DNA from: CAIZGX01 sp044349305
GTDB taxonomy: Bacteria; Bacteroidota; Bacteroidia; Flavobacteriales_D; Sanyastnellaceae
NCBI GenBank assembly: GCA_044349305.1
Contig: JBIKRF010000002.1
Location: 17,678 to 81,677, forward strand
Length of the DNA: 64,000 nt
Direction of reading: 5' to 3'
Shown: piece by piece, positions 50,025 through 57,967 of the stretch
Numbering within the stretch: position 1 is the first letter of the stretch
Layout of the letters: the number at the start of each line of letters is the position of its first letter
Notes under the pieces: generated by a model
Seen by the model: the letters and a program-made list of their open reading frames with translations, nothing else
Told to the model about the DNA's origin: nothing
Databases searched by the model: none
Made by a program: the position numbers and the translations under genes

Positions 50025-50468
50025 CTAGCGGAGTTTAGCTCTATCCGCTTCGCGTTTTAGGTCTTTATCTTTAACGTCGGTGCGTTTGTCTCCAACGTTT
50101 TTACCTTTCGCTAAAGCGATATCCAATTTAGCCCAGCCTTTTTCTGAAATGAATAAACGCATGGGGACAATGGTCATACCTGTGTCTTTCAACTTGCGCT
50201 TCAATCTGTCTATTTCTGTTTGTTGAAGAAGGAGCGTCTTCACACGTCGTTCTTCGTGTTGCGCGTATCCAGCATTGCCGTAATGCGCAATGTTCATGTT
50301 CAGAATTATCAGAGAATTTCCATTCAACTTACAATAGGCCTCAGCAATGTTTGCTTTACCCGCGCGAATGCTTTTGATTTCACTTCCAGTTAAAACAATA
50401 CCAGCAGTGAACTCTTCCAAAATGAAATATTGAAAGAGCGCTTTTTTATTTTTGATTTCCACTGCCAT
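50025..50468 (-). CDS. smpB: SsrA-binding protein SmpB
   Basis: This 147-residue protein has the OB-fold start with ILEEFTAGIVLTGSEIKSIRAGKANIAEAYCKLNGNSLII (residues 16-55), then AHYGNAGYAQHEERRVKTLLL, and the basic tail KGKNVGDKRTDVKDKDLKREADRAKLR. SmpB escorts tmRNA to stalled ribosomes. Its stop lies 6 nt from the end of array A4, and no separate terminator is seen, so the array may also terminate this gene. The ssrA gene itself is not in the window. Confidence 0.93.
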   Translation of the reverse strand: MAVEIKNKKALFQYFILEEFTAGIVLTGSEIKSIRAGKANIAEAYCKLNGNSLIILNMNIAHYGNAGYAQHEERRVKTLLLQQTEIDRLKRKLKDTGMTIVPMRLFISEKGWAKLDIALAKGKNVGDKRTDVKDKDLKREADRAKLR

Positions 50469-50511
50469 GCCGCGAATTTACAACGGAAAGAGAGGAAAGA
50501 GATTGAAGGGC

Positions 50512-51219
50512 TTATTTATTGGAAAGAAATTGTGCGATGGAACGAACTTCTTCAGCATTTGCGCGAAGGTATTCCTTCGGCATAACGCCTAATTCTCCAG
50601 CATGGACAATCTCAGAAGCGCTGGTGTGATAGCTTGAAAAACAATCGTCATACACTTGCGCAATGTTCGAACTGCGAAGTCCTGAACCCGGCATAATCTC
50701 CATGGTGTTCGCCAGTGAAGCGTAGCGTTTTAAATTGTCAATACCTTCAACACACGTCATTTTTTTTCCTGAAGAAAGTAATCGCTTGCATCCAGCACTT
50801 TCCAATTGTGCAATGGCTTCCTCGCCATTGGTGCAAACATCGAAGGCGCGTTGAAAGGCCACGTCTATTCCGTTCGCTGCTTTCACAAATCGCTCTAGTG
50901 CTTTGAAGTCAATTGTTCCGTCTGCATTCAAAGCGCCCACCACAACGGCTTTAATTCCTTTATCCTTTGAACGACGAATGTCGTTACACATGATTTTAAT
51001 TTCCTCTTCAGAATAAACGAATGATCCTTCACGCAAGCGAATGAGGGCAGCTATATCGCAAGAAGTTCTTTCAACAGCAAATTCAATTAGGGACAGCGCA
51101 GGTGTTAATCCACCAACTTGCAAAGCCGAACATACTTCCAAACGCGTTGCTCCGTTATCGTTTGCAATGAGACAAGACTCTGGATTGGTTGCAATTATTT
51201 CCAAATGAACTTTTGACAT
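50512..51219 (-). CDS. cutC: CutC copper homeostasis family protein
   Basis: 235 residues from ATG 51219. The TIM-barrel motifs of CutC are present: LEIIATNPESCLIANDNGATRLEVCSALQVGGLTPA (residues 5-40), VVVGALNADGTIDFKALERFV near 98, DVAFQRAFDVC near 122 and EIMPGSGLRSSNI near 176. CutC binds Cu(I) in some species and affects copper tolerance. It is divergent from the patatin gene with only 18 nt between the two start codons. Confidence 0.88.
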   Translation of the reverse strand: MSKVHLEIIATNPESCLIANDNGATRLEVCSALQVGGLTPALSLIEFAVERTSCDIAALIRLREGSFVYSEEEIKIMCNDIRRSKDKGIKAVVVGALNADGTIDFKALERFVKAANGIDVAFQRAFDVCTNGEEAIAQLESAGCKRLLSSGKKMTCVEGIDNLKRYASLANTMEIMPGSGLRSSNIAQVYDDCFSSYHTSASEIVHAGELGVMPKEYLRANAEEVRSIAQFLSNK

Positions 51220-51225
51220 TCTATG

Positions 51226-51233
51226 TAATTTTG
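51226..51233 (+). promoter_or_regulatory. Patatin-gene -7 element, probably leaderless
   Basis: TAATTTTG fits TAnnTTTG and ends 4 nt before the ATG at 51238. Confidence 0.5.
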
Positions 51234-51237
51234 AATT

Positions 51238-52314
51238 ATGCTTCAAAGTAAACACGTCTTTATTCTATTTGCACTTTTTTTTAGTTCGAAATTTTTAAGT
51301 GCGCAAGCTGAACCGCCGCATGTCATGGCCCAAATGGAACGGCAATATAGACTTGCTCATGCGCATTTCGAAAATCTTGTTTTCGAAGGTGGTGGAATTC
51401 GCGGGGTGGCTTATTGCGGTGCGCTTATGGAAATGGATTCGCGCGGTTACTTGAAAGACATTCGTCGCGTTGCTGGCGCCTCTTCAGGAGCGATCACTTC
51501 TTGTCTGCTAGCGGTGGGTTATTCTCCAACAGAAATTGCAGGGATTATTGGTGGAATGAACTTCGCGAAATTGAACGATGGTGGTGGATTGTTTATTGGA
51601 GGTATTCACCGATTGCGCAAACGCATGGGGTACTACCGAGGTGAACGCTTCTTGCAATGGCTCGAAGATTTAGTAGGGTCAAAAACTGGAAACAAGGATA
51701 TCACGTTTATGGAGTTGAAAAAACTCGCCGATAAAGATTCGACTTATCGCGAGTTGGTGGTTACCGCAACTTGCATGAATCACCAGAAGGCCGAGTATTT
51801 CGATCATTACCGTTATCCGAATATGCGCATTGTTGACGCTGTTCGCGCAAGCATGGCGGTGCCGTTATACTATGAACCTTTTGTAATGAATGATGAAGGA
51901 CAGCGTGTTGATGTTCGTCATTACGCAGACAGCGATCACGTTTGTTTAGACGGTGGATTTCTTTCCAACTATCCGATCTGGGTGTTCGATCAAGCACCTT
52001 ATGTGCAAGACCCCATGATTACATTAGGCTTCCGTATAGACAGTGAATATCAGATTACCGTAGATCGCACCAAGACCAAAACAGATCCGTATTACCCTAT
52101 TCACAGCACGAAAGATTTGGTGGGAAGTGTTTACTATATCATGAAGGAAAACCTCAATCGCTTCATGCTAACTGAACTCGACTGGGAGCGAACCATCAGC
52201 ATCAGCGACGCCGGTATTGGTCCGAAGGTGAAGAAACTTTCTCAAGAGCAGAAGGAGTTATTTCTGAATGAAGGAAAGAGAGGGGTGAGAAGGTACTTCG
52301 ACGAGGGGTACTGA
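51238..52314 (+). CDS. Patatin-like phospholipase
   Basis: 358 residues: a signal peptide (1-22, AQ cut), then the patatin fold. The oxyanion loop GGGIRGVAYCGAL lies near 49-61, the nucleophile elbow GASSG near 80, and the catalytic Asp in CLDGGFLSNYP near 240. It should be an extracytoplasmic lipid acyl hydrolase. The C-terminal 100 residues are more variable and may contact membrane. Array A5 starts one base after its TGA. Confidence 0.88.
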   Translation: MLQSKHVFILFALFFSSKFLSAQAEPPHVMAQMERQYRLAHAHFENLVFEGGGIRGVAYCGALMEMDSRGYLKDIRRVAGASSGAITSCLLAVGYSPTEIAGIIGGMNFAKLNDGGGLFIGGIHRLRKRMGYYRGERFLQWLEDLVGSKTGNKDITFMELKKLADKDSTYRELVVTATCMNHQKAEYFDHYRYPNMRIVDAVRASMAVPLYYEPFVMNDEGQRVDVRHYADSDHVCLDGGFLSNYPIWVFDQAPYVQDPMITLGFRIDSEYQITVDRTKTKTDPYYPIHSTKDLVGSVYYIMKENLNRFMLTELDWERTISISDAGIGPKVKKLSQEQKELFLNEGKRGVRRYFDEGY

Positions 52315-52315
52315 T

Positions 52316-52453
52316 GTGGCAGAGCCACTAATGCCCAAAGGGCGAATGTGCTAAAGCACGAATGCAGCGGAGCTGCGAATGCCCGTTGGGCGAATGTGCA
52401 AGCACGAATGTCTATGACTAATGTGGCGGAGCCACGAATGCCTTAAGGCGAAT
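52316..52453 (+). repeat. Mini-hairpin array A5 (GAAT-linker family)
   Basis: Nine perfect hairpins: GTGGC/GCCAC loop AGA (52316-52328), GCCC/GGGC loop AAA (52333-52343), GTGC/GCAC loop TAAA (52348-52359), GCAGC/GCTGC loop GGA (52364-52376), GCCC/GGGC loop GTT (52381-52391), GTGC/GCAC loop AA (52396-52405), GTC/GAC loop TAT (52410-52418), GTGGC/GCCAC loop GGA (52423-52435) and GCCT/AGGC loop TA (52440-52449). Linkers are GAAT except two TAAT. I count 38 paired positions without a mismatch. No T-tract follows. Confidence 0.92.
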
Positions 52454-52508
52454 GTTTTTGATGATAGAAGAAGAGTAGGAGAGAATTAACAAATTTAATT
52501 GAGCGAAT

Positions 52509-54203
52509 ATGTCAAGATTTCAGGAGTTACAATCAGAGCTTTTTAAGGTTATAAATCGCTTTCCATTGGTCATAGTGTCTGCCGTTTTTGGATTGACCGT
52601 TTGGAATTCTCTAATTCAAATGGAGAAATATGACGAGCAAATGGTTGTGTTGATTTACGGATTGTTCTTGGGCCTTCCTATTCACTACTCCGCTGTTATT
52701 GCAAAAGAATGCAACACGAGCAGTCGCTTAAAACCTTGGTTATTTATTGGACTTGGCGTTGTAGTCCACGGATTAATTATTACCCATCTCTTGCTTTCAT
52801 GTGACTTTCCAGAAACTGCACTGATGAGCATTTGTATTTTTTATTTTATAACGAGTCACTTGCTAGCTTCATTCTTGCCTTTTTTGACTGGAATGCGAAA
52901 AGATTTGTTTTGGAATTTTAATCAATGGATGTTCTCTCGATTTGCGTTGAGTTCCATTTTTACAGGAATTATTGCAATTGGATTAGGACTGGCCGTTGGT
53001 GCTATTCAGTTACTTTTTGGAGAGTTGAGTGAGAGATTTATTTTTGAACTTATTCTTACGGTTAGTAGTGTTTTTCACGTGTTGTTCTTTTTCGCGGGAA
53101 CACCAACGGAATTGAATAAGGGGAATTGGATTGTGGAACCTCCCAAGACATTTAGAATTTTAGTTCAGTATATTCTTGTTCCGCTTATTGTCTTATACCT
53201 GTCTATACTTTATATCTACCTCGCTAAAATTTTATTCACGTTTGATTTGCCAAAGGGAAATGTGAGTATTTGGATATTGGTATTTTGTACGCTTGGAATA
53301 CTGACGATTCTTCTTGCTGAGCCCTTCCGAAATATGGAATCTAACTGGGTAGGGAAGTTTGCTAAAATATTTTATTGGCTCATGTTGCCTTTACTTGTGA
53401 TGTTGTGGATTGCCATTTGTACGCGCGTTCTCGCCTATGGTTTAACGGAGTCGCGGGCATTAGTTTTGTATCTCGCCATTTGGCTTACGTTTATTTCACT
53501 GTACAACGGGTTTTATAAAAAGAAATCGTTATTGGCGTTTCCAATTTCACTTTTCATTATTACCTTTTTGTACCAGTGGGGCGGACCGCTGAGCGCTCAC
53601 TCAATCAGTTTTAAAAGTCAATCTACACGCACTGAAGAAATCATGAATCGCGATAGAATTGATGAAGAAGAATTGAGAAGCCAGTTGTATTATATGTATA
53701 ACAATCAATCGGAACACACCGATTGGTTCGAATTGAATCAGTTGCCGGTAAAGGTTCGTGGCGGCATTGGTAGCTACGATTTAGTATCGGACATAATTGA
53801 TTCTGATCGATTCAGAAATAAGTTAATCCAATCGAACTCTGAAGTTGAACGGGCTGTCGAAAGTGGAAGGGACTATGTAAATGTAAATGTAGATGTGGAA
53901 GAAATCTCAATTCAAGGGTTCAGTGAGATGCATTTTCTGAATTATAATTCAAAAGCAGAAATTTCAGATTTCACAATAACCTATAAAGACAATGGGAAGG
54001 AGATTAGCAGGGAATTTAAAAATGAGTTCTATTCCTTCTGTCAATCCCTCGACCGTCAAGTTGCAAATCAACCTGCATTTACCTACGACTGGTCTGAAGA
54101 TGGGAAGCAATTTCGCTTAGTCATTTATGAATACAATTACCCAATTGACCCTTCCAATTCTGAAGGCAGTTCTGTAGGTGAAGGGGTGTTGTTGGTTAAG
54201 TAG
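52509..54203 (+). CDS. DUF4153 membrane protein
   Basis: 564 residues with about ten hydrophobic helices in the first 370 residues and a soluble C-terminal part with an acidic start (NRDRIDEEELRSQLYYMYNN). The DUF4153 family is seen in phrases such as SHLLASFLPFLTGMRKDLFWNFNQWMFSRFALSSIFTGIIAIGLGLAVGAIQ and the later SWILVFCTLGILTILL-like helix. Function is unknown. It follows array A5 by 55 nt. Array A6 starts one base after its TAG. Confidence 0.85.
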   Translation: MSRFQELQSELFKVINRFPLVIVSAVFGLTVWNSLIQMEKYDEQMVVLIYGLFLGLPIHYSAVIAKECNTSSRLKPWLFIGLGVVVHGLIITHLLLSCDFPETALMSICIFYFITSHLLASFLPFLTGMRKDLFWNFNQWMFSRFALSSIFTGIIAIGLGLAVGAIQLLFGELSERFIFELILTVSSVFHVLFFFAGTPTELNKGNWIVEPPKTFRILVQYILVPLIVLYLSILYIYLAKILFTFDLPKGNVSIWILVFCTLGILTILLAEPFRNMESNWVGKFAKIFYWLMLPLLVMLWIAICTRVLAYGLTESRALVLYLAIWLTFISLYNGFYKKKSLLAFPISLFIITFLYQWGGPLSAHSISFKSQSTRTEEIMNRDRIDEEELRSQLYYMYNNQSEHTDWFELNQLPVKVRGGIGSYDLVSDIIDSDRFRNKLIQSNSEVERAVESGRDYVNVNVDVEEISIQGFSEMHFLNYNSKAEISDFTITYKDNGKEISREFKNEFYSFCQSLDRQVANQPAFTYDWSEDGKQFRLVIYEYNYPIDPSNSEGSSVGEGVLLVK

Positions 54204-54204
54204 C

Positions 54205-54340
54205 GTTGCGAGGGCAACTGATGTGGCGGAGCCACGAATGCCCAGAGGGCGAATGTGCTGAAGCACGAATGCAGCGGCGCTGCGAATGTCCGTTGGACGA
54301 ATGTTCTTCGAACGAATGCCTGCGGCTAATGTGTAAACAC
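54205..54340 (+). repeat. Mini-hairpin array A6 (GAAT-linker family)
   Basis: Nine perfect hairpins: GTTGC/GCAAC loop GAGG (54205-54218), GTGGC/GCCAC loop GGA (54223-54235), GCCC/GGGC loop AGA (54240-54250), GTGC/GCAC loop TGAA (54255-54266), GCAGC/GCTGC loop GGC (54271-54283), GTCC/GGAC loop GTT (54288-54298), GTTC/GAAC loop TTC (54303-54313), GCC/GGC loop TGC (54318-54326) and GTGT/ACAC loop AA (54331-54340). Linkers are GAAT with TGAT first and TAAT last. It starts 1 nt after the TAG of the DUF4153 gene. Confidence 0.92.
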
Positions 54341-54476
54341 GTAAGTTATGCTGCGGGTAAATATCCCAAAAGCCTTGAATACATTGCGTTTCAGCGTTTC
54401 GTGAAAATTATTATGAGAATATGGGTTTCTTTTTTTTCGTGAAGTGACACAACATCTTTGTCGAAAAATTAAAACT

Positions 54477-54848
54477 ATGATTCCCATTCATCAAACAGCA
54501 AAAGACTTTGCGGTAACAGCAGTTAAATTAGGTAAGCGACTGCAAACACAAGAAAGAGAGTTCAACATTTCCAACCAACTTATTCGAAGTGCCACTTCAA
54601 TAAGTGCGAATCTTCATGAGGCTCGAAGTGCAGAATCTTTGAAGGATTATACCCACAAGGTTTTTATTGCATTCAAAGAAGCGAGCGAAACAAAATACTG
54701 GATTAACCTCTTGCATGAAACAGAGTATATTCCTACTGAAGAATTCAATGAATTAAACAAGCAAATCCGAGCCATAGGAGCAACACTCTATGCACTCTCA
54801 ACGGCCATGAGAAAGAAACTTCAAAACGAAAAGAATACAAAGCAATAA
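54477..54848 (+). CDS. Four-helix bundle protein (TIGR02436/S23-like)
   Basis: 123 residues from ATG 54477. Pattern FNISNQLIRSATSISANLHEARSAESLKDYTHKVFIAFKEASETKYWINLL matches the family otherwise found as intervening-sequence proteins of 23S rRNA and, more distantly, as the Avd accessory protein of diversity-generating retroelements. These are basic, pentamer-forming helical bundles that bind nucleic acids. The usual Asn-x-x-Glu contact (here SANLHEA) is conserved. Here the gene stands alone, not in rRNA, and is bracketed by arrays A6 and A7 in opposite orientation. CATCTTTG at 54453-54460 is a plausible -7 element. Confidence 0.85.
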   Translation: MIPIHQTAKDFAVTAVKLGKRLQTQEREFNISNQLIRSATSISANLHEARSAESLKDYTHKVFIAFKEASETKYWINLLHETEYIPTEEFNELNKQIRAIGATLYALSTAMRKKLQNEKNTKQ

Positions 54849-54856
54849 ACTCTGGC

Positions 54857-54976
54857 GTTGAAGACATTCGCCAACGGCATTCGCAGCTTCACTGCATTCG
54901 TACTTCAGCACATTCGCCTCTGGCATTCGTTGCTTCGCAACATTAGTGGCTCTGCCACATTCGTCCTTTAGGACAT
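54857..54976 (-). repeat. Mini-hairpin array A7 (GAAT-linker family, minus strand)
   Basis: Read on the minus strand from the dapA stop: GTCC/GGAC loop TAAA (54974-54963, whose TAA is the stop), GTGGC/GCCAC loop AGA, TAAT, GTTGC/GCAAC loop GAA, GCC/GGC loop AGA, GTGC/GTAC loop TGAA (one mismatch), GCAG/CTGC around TGAAG, GCC/GGC loop GTT and GTC/AAC loop TTC (one mismatch or wobble). Linkers are GAAT apart from one TAAT. Mismatches occur only in the distal units. Confidence 0.88.
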
Positions 54977-55858
54977 AAAATCTTCTTCTACGAGATACTT
55001 CCGAATTTTATCACTAAGCTTTTCCGAAACAGGAACAAGCGGCAGACGTAAGTAATTTTCGCAAATGTCGAGATGAGCCAAAACTTCTTTGACACCTGCA
55101 GGATTTCCTTCCGCAAACAACAAGTGAATTAAATCTAACAGTTTATAGTGAATGGCCCTCGCCTCTTCGTAATTGTTGCTCAAAGCCGCATGAATCATTT
55201 GTGAAAATTCTTTAGGGAAAGCATTTCCAACAACAGAGATCACACCGTCGCATCCTGCAGAAAGAAGTGGCAAGGTCAACGCATCGTCGCCGCTGATAAC
55301 CATAAACTCTTTCGGAGTAACGTTTATGACATTCATGATCTGCTCAACGCTTCCGCTCGCTTCTTTGATACCAATGATGTTCTTACATTCAAATGCAATT
55401 CGGCCCACTGTATCAGGAAGCATATTGACAGCCGTTCTTCCTGGAACATTGTACAATACAATCGGAATTTTGCTTGCTTCACTTAAGGCCTTGTAATGCT
55501 CAACCAGTCCATTTTGTGTTGGCTTGTTGTAATAAGGCGTAACAGAAAGAATCGCATCAATTCCGTCGGTATCTAATCTGCTTAATTGCTGAACCAATTC
55601 ATAGGTGTTGTTTCCCCCTAAACCTAAAACGATTGGTTTTGTGCCATTGTTTGCCTCAAGAACCGCATCTAAAACTTCTTGTTTCTCTTCTTTCGTCAAA
55701 GTCACAGATTCACCTGTTGTTCCTTGAACAACTAAATAATCGGCTCCACCTTCAATTAAATGGGCCGTTAACTTTTTCAGTCCAGCGAAATCCACTGAAC
55801 CATCCTTGCGAAAAGGCGTAACCATTGCCACACCTAATCCTTTCAACTTCTCTCTCAT
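54968..55858 (-). CDS. dapA: 4-hydroxy-tetrahydrodipicolinate synthase
   Basis: This 296-residue (beta/alpha)8 aldolase has GTTGESVTLTKEE near residue 46, the catalytic Tyr in TPYYNKPTQNGLVEHY near 132, the Tyr of VLYNVPGRTAVNM near 137 and the Schiff-base Lys in IIGIKEASG near 167. It condenses pyruvate and aspartate semialdehyde in lysine and diaminopimelate synthesis. Its stop codon lies within the first hairpin of array A7. It starts 2 nt after the DUF6913 gene, so the two share a transcript. Confidence 0.93.
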   Translation of the reverse strand: MREKLKGLGVAMVTPFRKDGSVDFAGLKKLTAHLIEGGADYLVVQGTTGESVTLTKEEKQEVLDAVLEANNGTKPIVLGLGGNNTYELVQQLSRLDTDGIDAILSVTPYYNKPTQNGLVEHYKALSEASKIPIVLYNVPGRTAVNMLPDTVGRIAFECKNIIGIKEASGSVEQIMNVINVTPKEFMVISGDDALTLPLLSAGCDGVISVVGNAFPKEFSQMIHAALSNNYEEARAIHYKLLDLIHLLFAEGNPAGVKEVLAHLDICENYLRLPLVPVSEKLSDKIRKYLVEEDFMS

Positions 55859-55860
55859 TA

Positions 55861-56415
55861 TTATTTTATTTGCGGATTGCTTAGATAAACATCCAAGTTT
55901 TGTAGATACTTGTCGATTGTTGGATTATCGCCCAAATCAATCATAAGGTCACATTGACGTGAGGCACGTGAATCACGCAGCCCCACTTTCATTTTCGCTT
56001 TACTTTCTTTGAAAATAAAATTCAATGGAATATGATCGCCAAGTGTTAAGTCTATAAGAATATCGAAATCTTCTTTGATGAATTTCGAAACGTTTTGAAC
56101 AGGACGCAAGTACCAATTCAAGTCATCTTTAGTGAAGTATTCAAACTCTAATTTTTGTGATTGCCAAATGGGAAGATTCTTACTTGAATCGTTAACGAAC
56201 CCCACGCATCTCACATGACGCACGCCAAACTTGTCTTTCAAATATTTGGCAAATGCTTTTATCTTATTGAAGTAACGCTCGTCATTGTCGACATACAAAA
56301 TACCTATTGACTGAGCGTCGTGAAAATTAGATCCTGAACGATTACGAGTAGCATCGGGCATCTTACCCAAAGCACGACGACCGGCAGACAATTTTATTTT
56401 TTCTACGAACTTCAT
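55861..56415 (-). CDS. DUF6913 family protein
   Basis: This 184-residue soluble protein has IGILYVDNDERYFNKIKAFAKYLKD near residue 38, VGFVNDSSKNLPIWQSQKLEFEYFTKDDLNWYLRP near 73 and DILIDLTLGDHIPLNFIFKESKAKMKVGLRD near 118. This is the Bacteroidota family usually found upstream of dapA. No catalytic motif is known. TAAATTTG on the minus strand (56428-56421) ends 5 nt before its ATG, which suggests a leaderless mRNA covering this gene and dapA. Confidence 0.8.
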   Translation of the reverse strand: MKFVEKIKLSAGRRALGKMPDATRNRSGSNFHDAQSIGILYVDNDERYFNKIKAFAKYLKDKFGVRHVRCVGFVNDSSKNLPIWQSQKLEFEYFTKDDLNWYLRPVQNVSKFIKEDFDILIDLTLGDHIPLNFIFKESKAKMKVGLRDSRASRQCDLMIDLGDNPTIDKYLQNLDVYLSNPQIK

Positions 56416-56420
56416 TCTTA

Positions 56421-56428
56421 CAAATTTA
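56421..56428 (-). promoter_or_regulatory. DUF6913-dapA -7 element, probably leaderless
   Basis: TAAATTTG on the minus strand fits TAnnTTTG and ends 5 nt before the ATG at 56415. Confidence 0.55.
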
Positions 56429-56472
56429 CGAACACTTTTCTATATTTCGAACGTCCCAATTGAAAAGCGGAA

Positions 56473-56480
56473 TATATTTG
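56473..56480 (+). promoter_or_regulatory. APC permease gene -7 element
   Basis: TATATTTG matches TAnnTTTG; the leader to the ATG at 56500 is about 13 nt after an expected start near 56487. Confidence 0.5.
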
Positions 56481-56499
56481 AAACCATTCAACCTGAATT

Positions 56500-57816
56500 A
56501 TGAATAAAAAAGGACTATCGCTATTCGCATTAACCATGATTGCCATTGGAAGTACCATTGGATCTGGGATTTTCAAAACACCTACTAGCATTGCTAAGGA
56601 AGTACCCGATCCTATGTGGATGACCATTCTGTGGATAGCCGGAGGTTTGGTGTCTATGATAGGTGCGTTGGTGTATGCCGAGATGGGCGGAAGATTCCCG
56701 AAAGGCGGAGGAATTTACACTTATTTGAAAGAAGCTTTCGGACCTTTACCCGCATTTTTATATGGATGGTGTTTGCTAACTGTTGTTTCATCGGGAACCA
56801 TTGCGGCATTGATTGTTGTTTTTGCGGATTACTCTCAAAAAATAATCGGATTCTCAGACACATTACTACCCGTTGTAGCTGCTGTATCAATCGTCATTCT
56901 TACACTGTTCAACATGTTCAGTTTAGACAGCTCGAAATGGTTTGCGAACGTTTCTACTGTTTTGAAAATTATTGGTATTTATGGATTGCTTATTCTTCTT
57001 CTCTTTTTGGGAACGAACAACATCTTCGAGAATAGCATTTCTGTTTCAGAAATTTTCACCAATGAAAAAGCTCAAGAGTTTGGTTGGGCGAAAGCCTTTG
57101 TCGGGGTATTGTGGTCATACACGGGCTGGCATTACGCAAGCTTCGTAACAAACGAAGCCGAAAACCCAAAACGCAATGTTCCTCTTGCACTTATCCTCGG
57201 AACTCTAGTCGTAACGCTTTCATATGTTCTCGTGAGCATCGGATACATGAACGTATTAAGCATCGAAGAAATTCAAAACAGCAAAACCTTGGCAGCAGAT
57301 GCTATGGAAAAAATTGTTCCCGGCGGATCATTTGCTGTCTCTATTTTGATTGCACTTTCTGTATTCGGTTGTGCGGGGTTATACGTCCTTGCAACTCCGC
57401 GTATTGTTCAACAAATGTCAAATGAAGGATTATTCTTTCAAGCGTTTGGAAAATCACACCCGAAGTTCGGAGTGCCTGTTAATGCTATACTCTTGCAATC
57501 TGCTTGGGCAATTGTACTCATTTTCGTTTGGGGGAAATTTGAAGCGCTGTATACTTACGTGACAATTACAGAGTGGTTCTTCCTTGCCATGGCTTGTTCT
57601 GGAATATTTATTTTCAGAATGAAAAAAATGGGACAAACAGATGGTATATTCAAATCGCCGCTCTACCCCGTATTACCAATATTGTTTATTGCTGTAGTCG
57701 CATGGTTCATTGTGAAGAATGCATTGAGCGATGATCCAGCTGCGTACTTCGGATTGATGGTTATTCCCATTGGAGCAGTTGTTTATTTTATCATTGGAAG
57801 AAAAAAATCAGAATAA
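56500..57816 (+). CDS. APC superfamily amino acid permease
   Basis: 438 residues and about twelve hydrophobic helices. The family opening is clear: SLFALTMIAIGSTIGSGIFKTP (helix 1 with the GSGIF substrate loop), then AEMGGRFPKGGGIYTYLKEAFGPLPAFLYGW, and SYTGWHYASFVTNEAENPKRNVPLALILGTLVV in the middle. It is closest to the L-type/LAT-like branch. The exact amino acid cannot be told. It has its own promoter and a strong terminator, so it is a single-gene unit. Confidence 0.88.
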   Translation: MNKKGLSLFALTMIAIGSTIGSGIFKTPTSIAKEVPDPMWMTILWIAGGLVSMIGALVYAEMGGRFPKGGGIYTYLKEAFGPLPAFLYGWCLLTVVSSGTIAALIVVFADYSQKIIGFSDTLLPVVAAVSIVILTLFNMFSLDSSKWFANVSTVLKIIGIYGLLILLLFLGTNNIFENSISVSEIFTNEKAQEFGWAKAFVGVLWSYTGWHYASFVTNEAENPKRNVPLALILGTLVVTLSYVLVSIGYMNVLSIEEIQNSKTLAADAMEKIVPGGSFAVSILIALSVFGCAGLYVLATPRIVQQMSNEGLFFQAFGKSHPKFGVPVNAILLQSAWAIVLIFVWGKFEALYTYVTITEWFFLAMACSGIFIFRMKKMGQTDGIFKSPLYPVLPILFIAVVAWFIVKNALSDDPAAYFGLMVIPIGAVVYFIIGRKKSE

Positions 57817-57835
57817 TCCTCTTCACTACCAAACC

Positions 57836-57861
57836 AAAAAGCCCGCTTCTGCGGGCTTTTT
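57836..57861 (+). terminator. APC permease intrinsic terminator
   Basis: GCCCGC pairs with GCGGGC around TTCT, flanked by five A and five T, 19 nt after the stop. It is also symmetrical enough to work on the minus strand. Confidence 0.92.
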
Positions 57862-57967
57862 CATGCGCTAGAAGCTAGTAAATCAAGGCGTTTCAGAACC
57901 AAAACCTCGTGGTTATGAACAACAACGCGCTTTTTTCAACAAAATGATAAAAATTCTCAGTGTTTAC

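Noticed and set aside
54206..54442. Open frame of about 78 codons through array A6 (Cys-rich product)
   Set aside because: It lies entirely within the hairpin array and the following intergenic stretch; its residue pattern comes from the repeated units, and no promoter or start signal fits.
52316..54976. Reading the hairpin arrays as a CRISPR
   Set aside because: No fixed repeat of 23-47 nt separated by spacers, no cas genes; the units are 13-17 nt with fixed 4-nt linkers and self-complementary variable parts.
54205..54976. A diversity-generating retroelement around the four-helix-bundle gene
   Set aside because: No reverse transcriptase, no template/variable repeat pair and no C-type lectin target gene nearby; only the Avd-like fold is shared.
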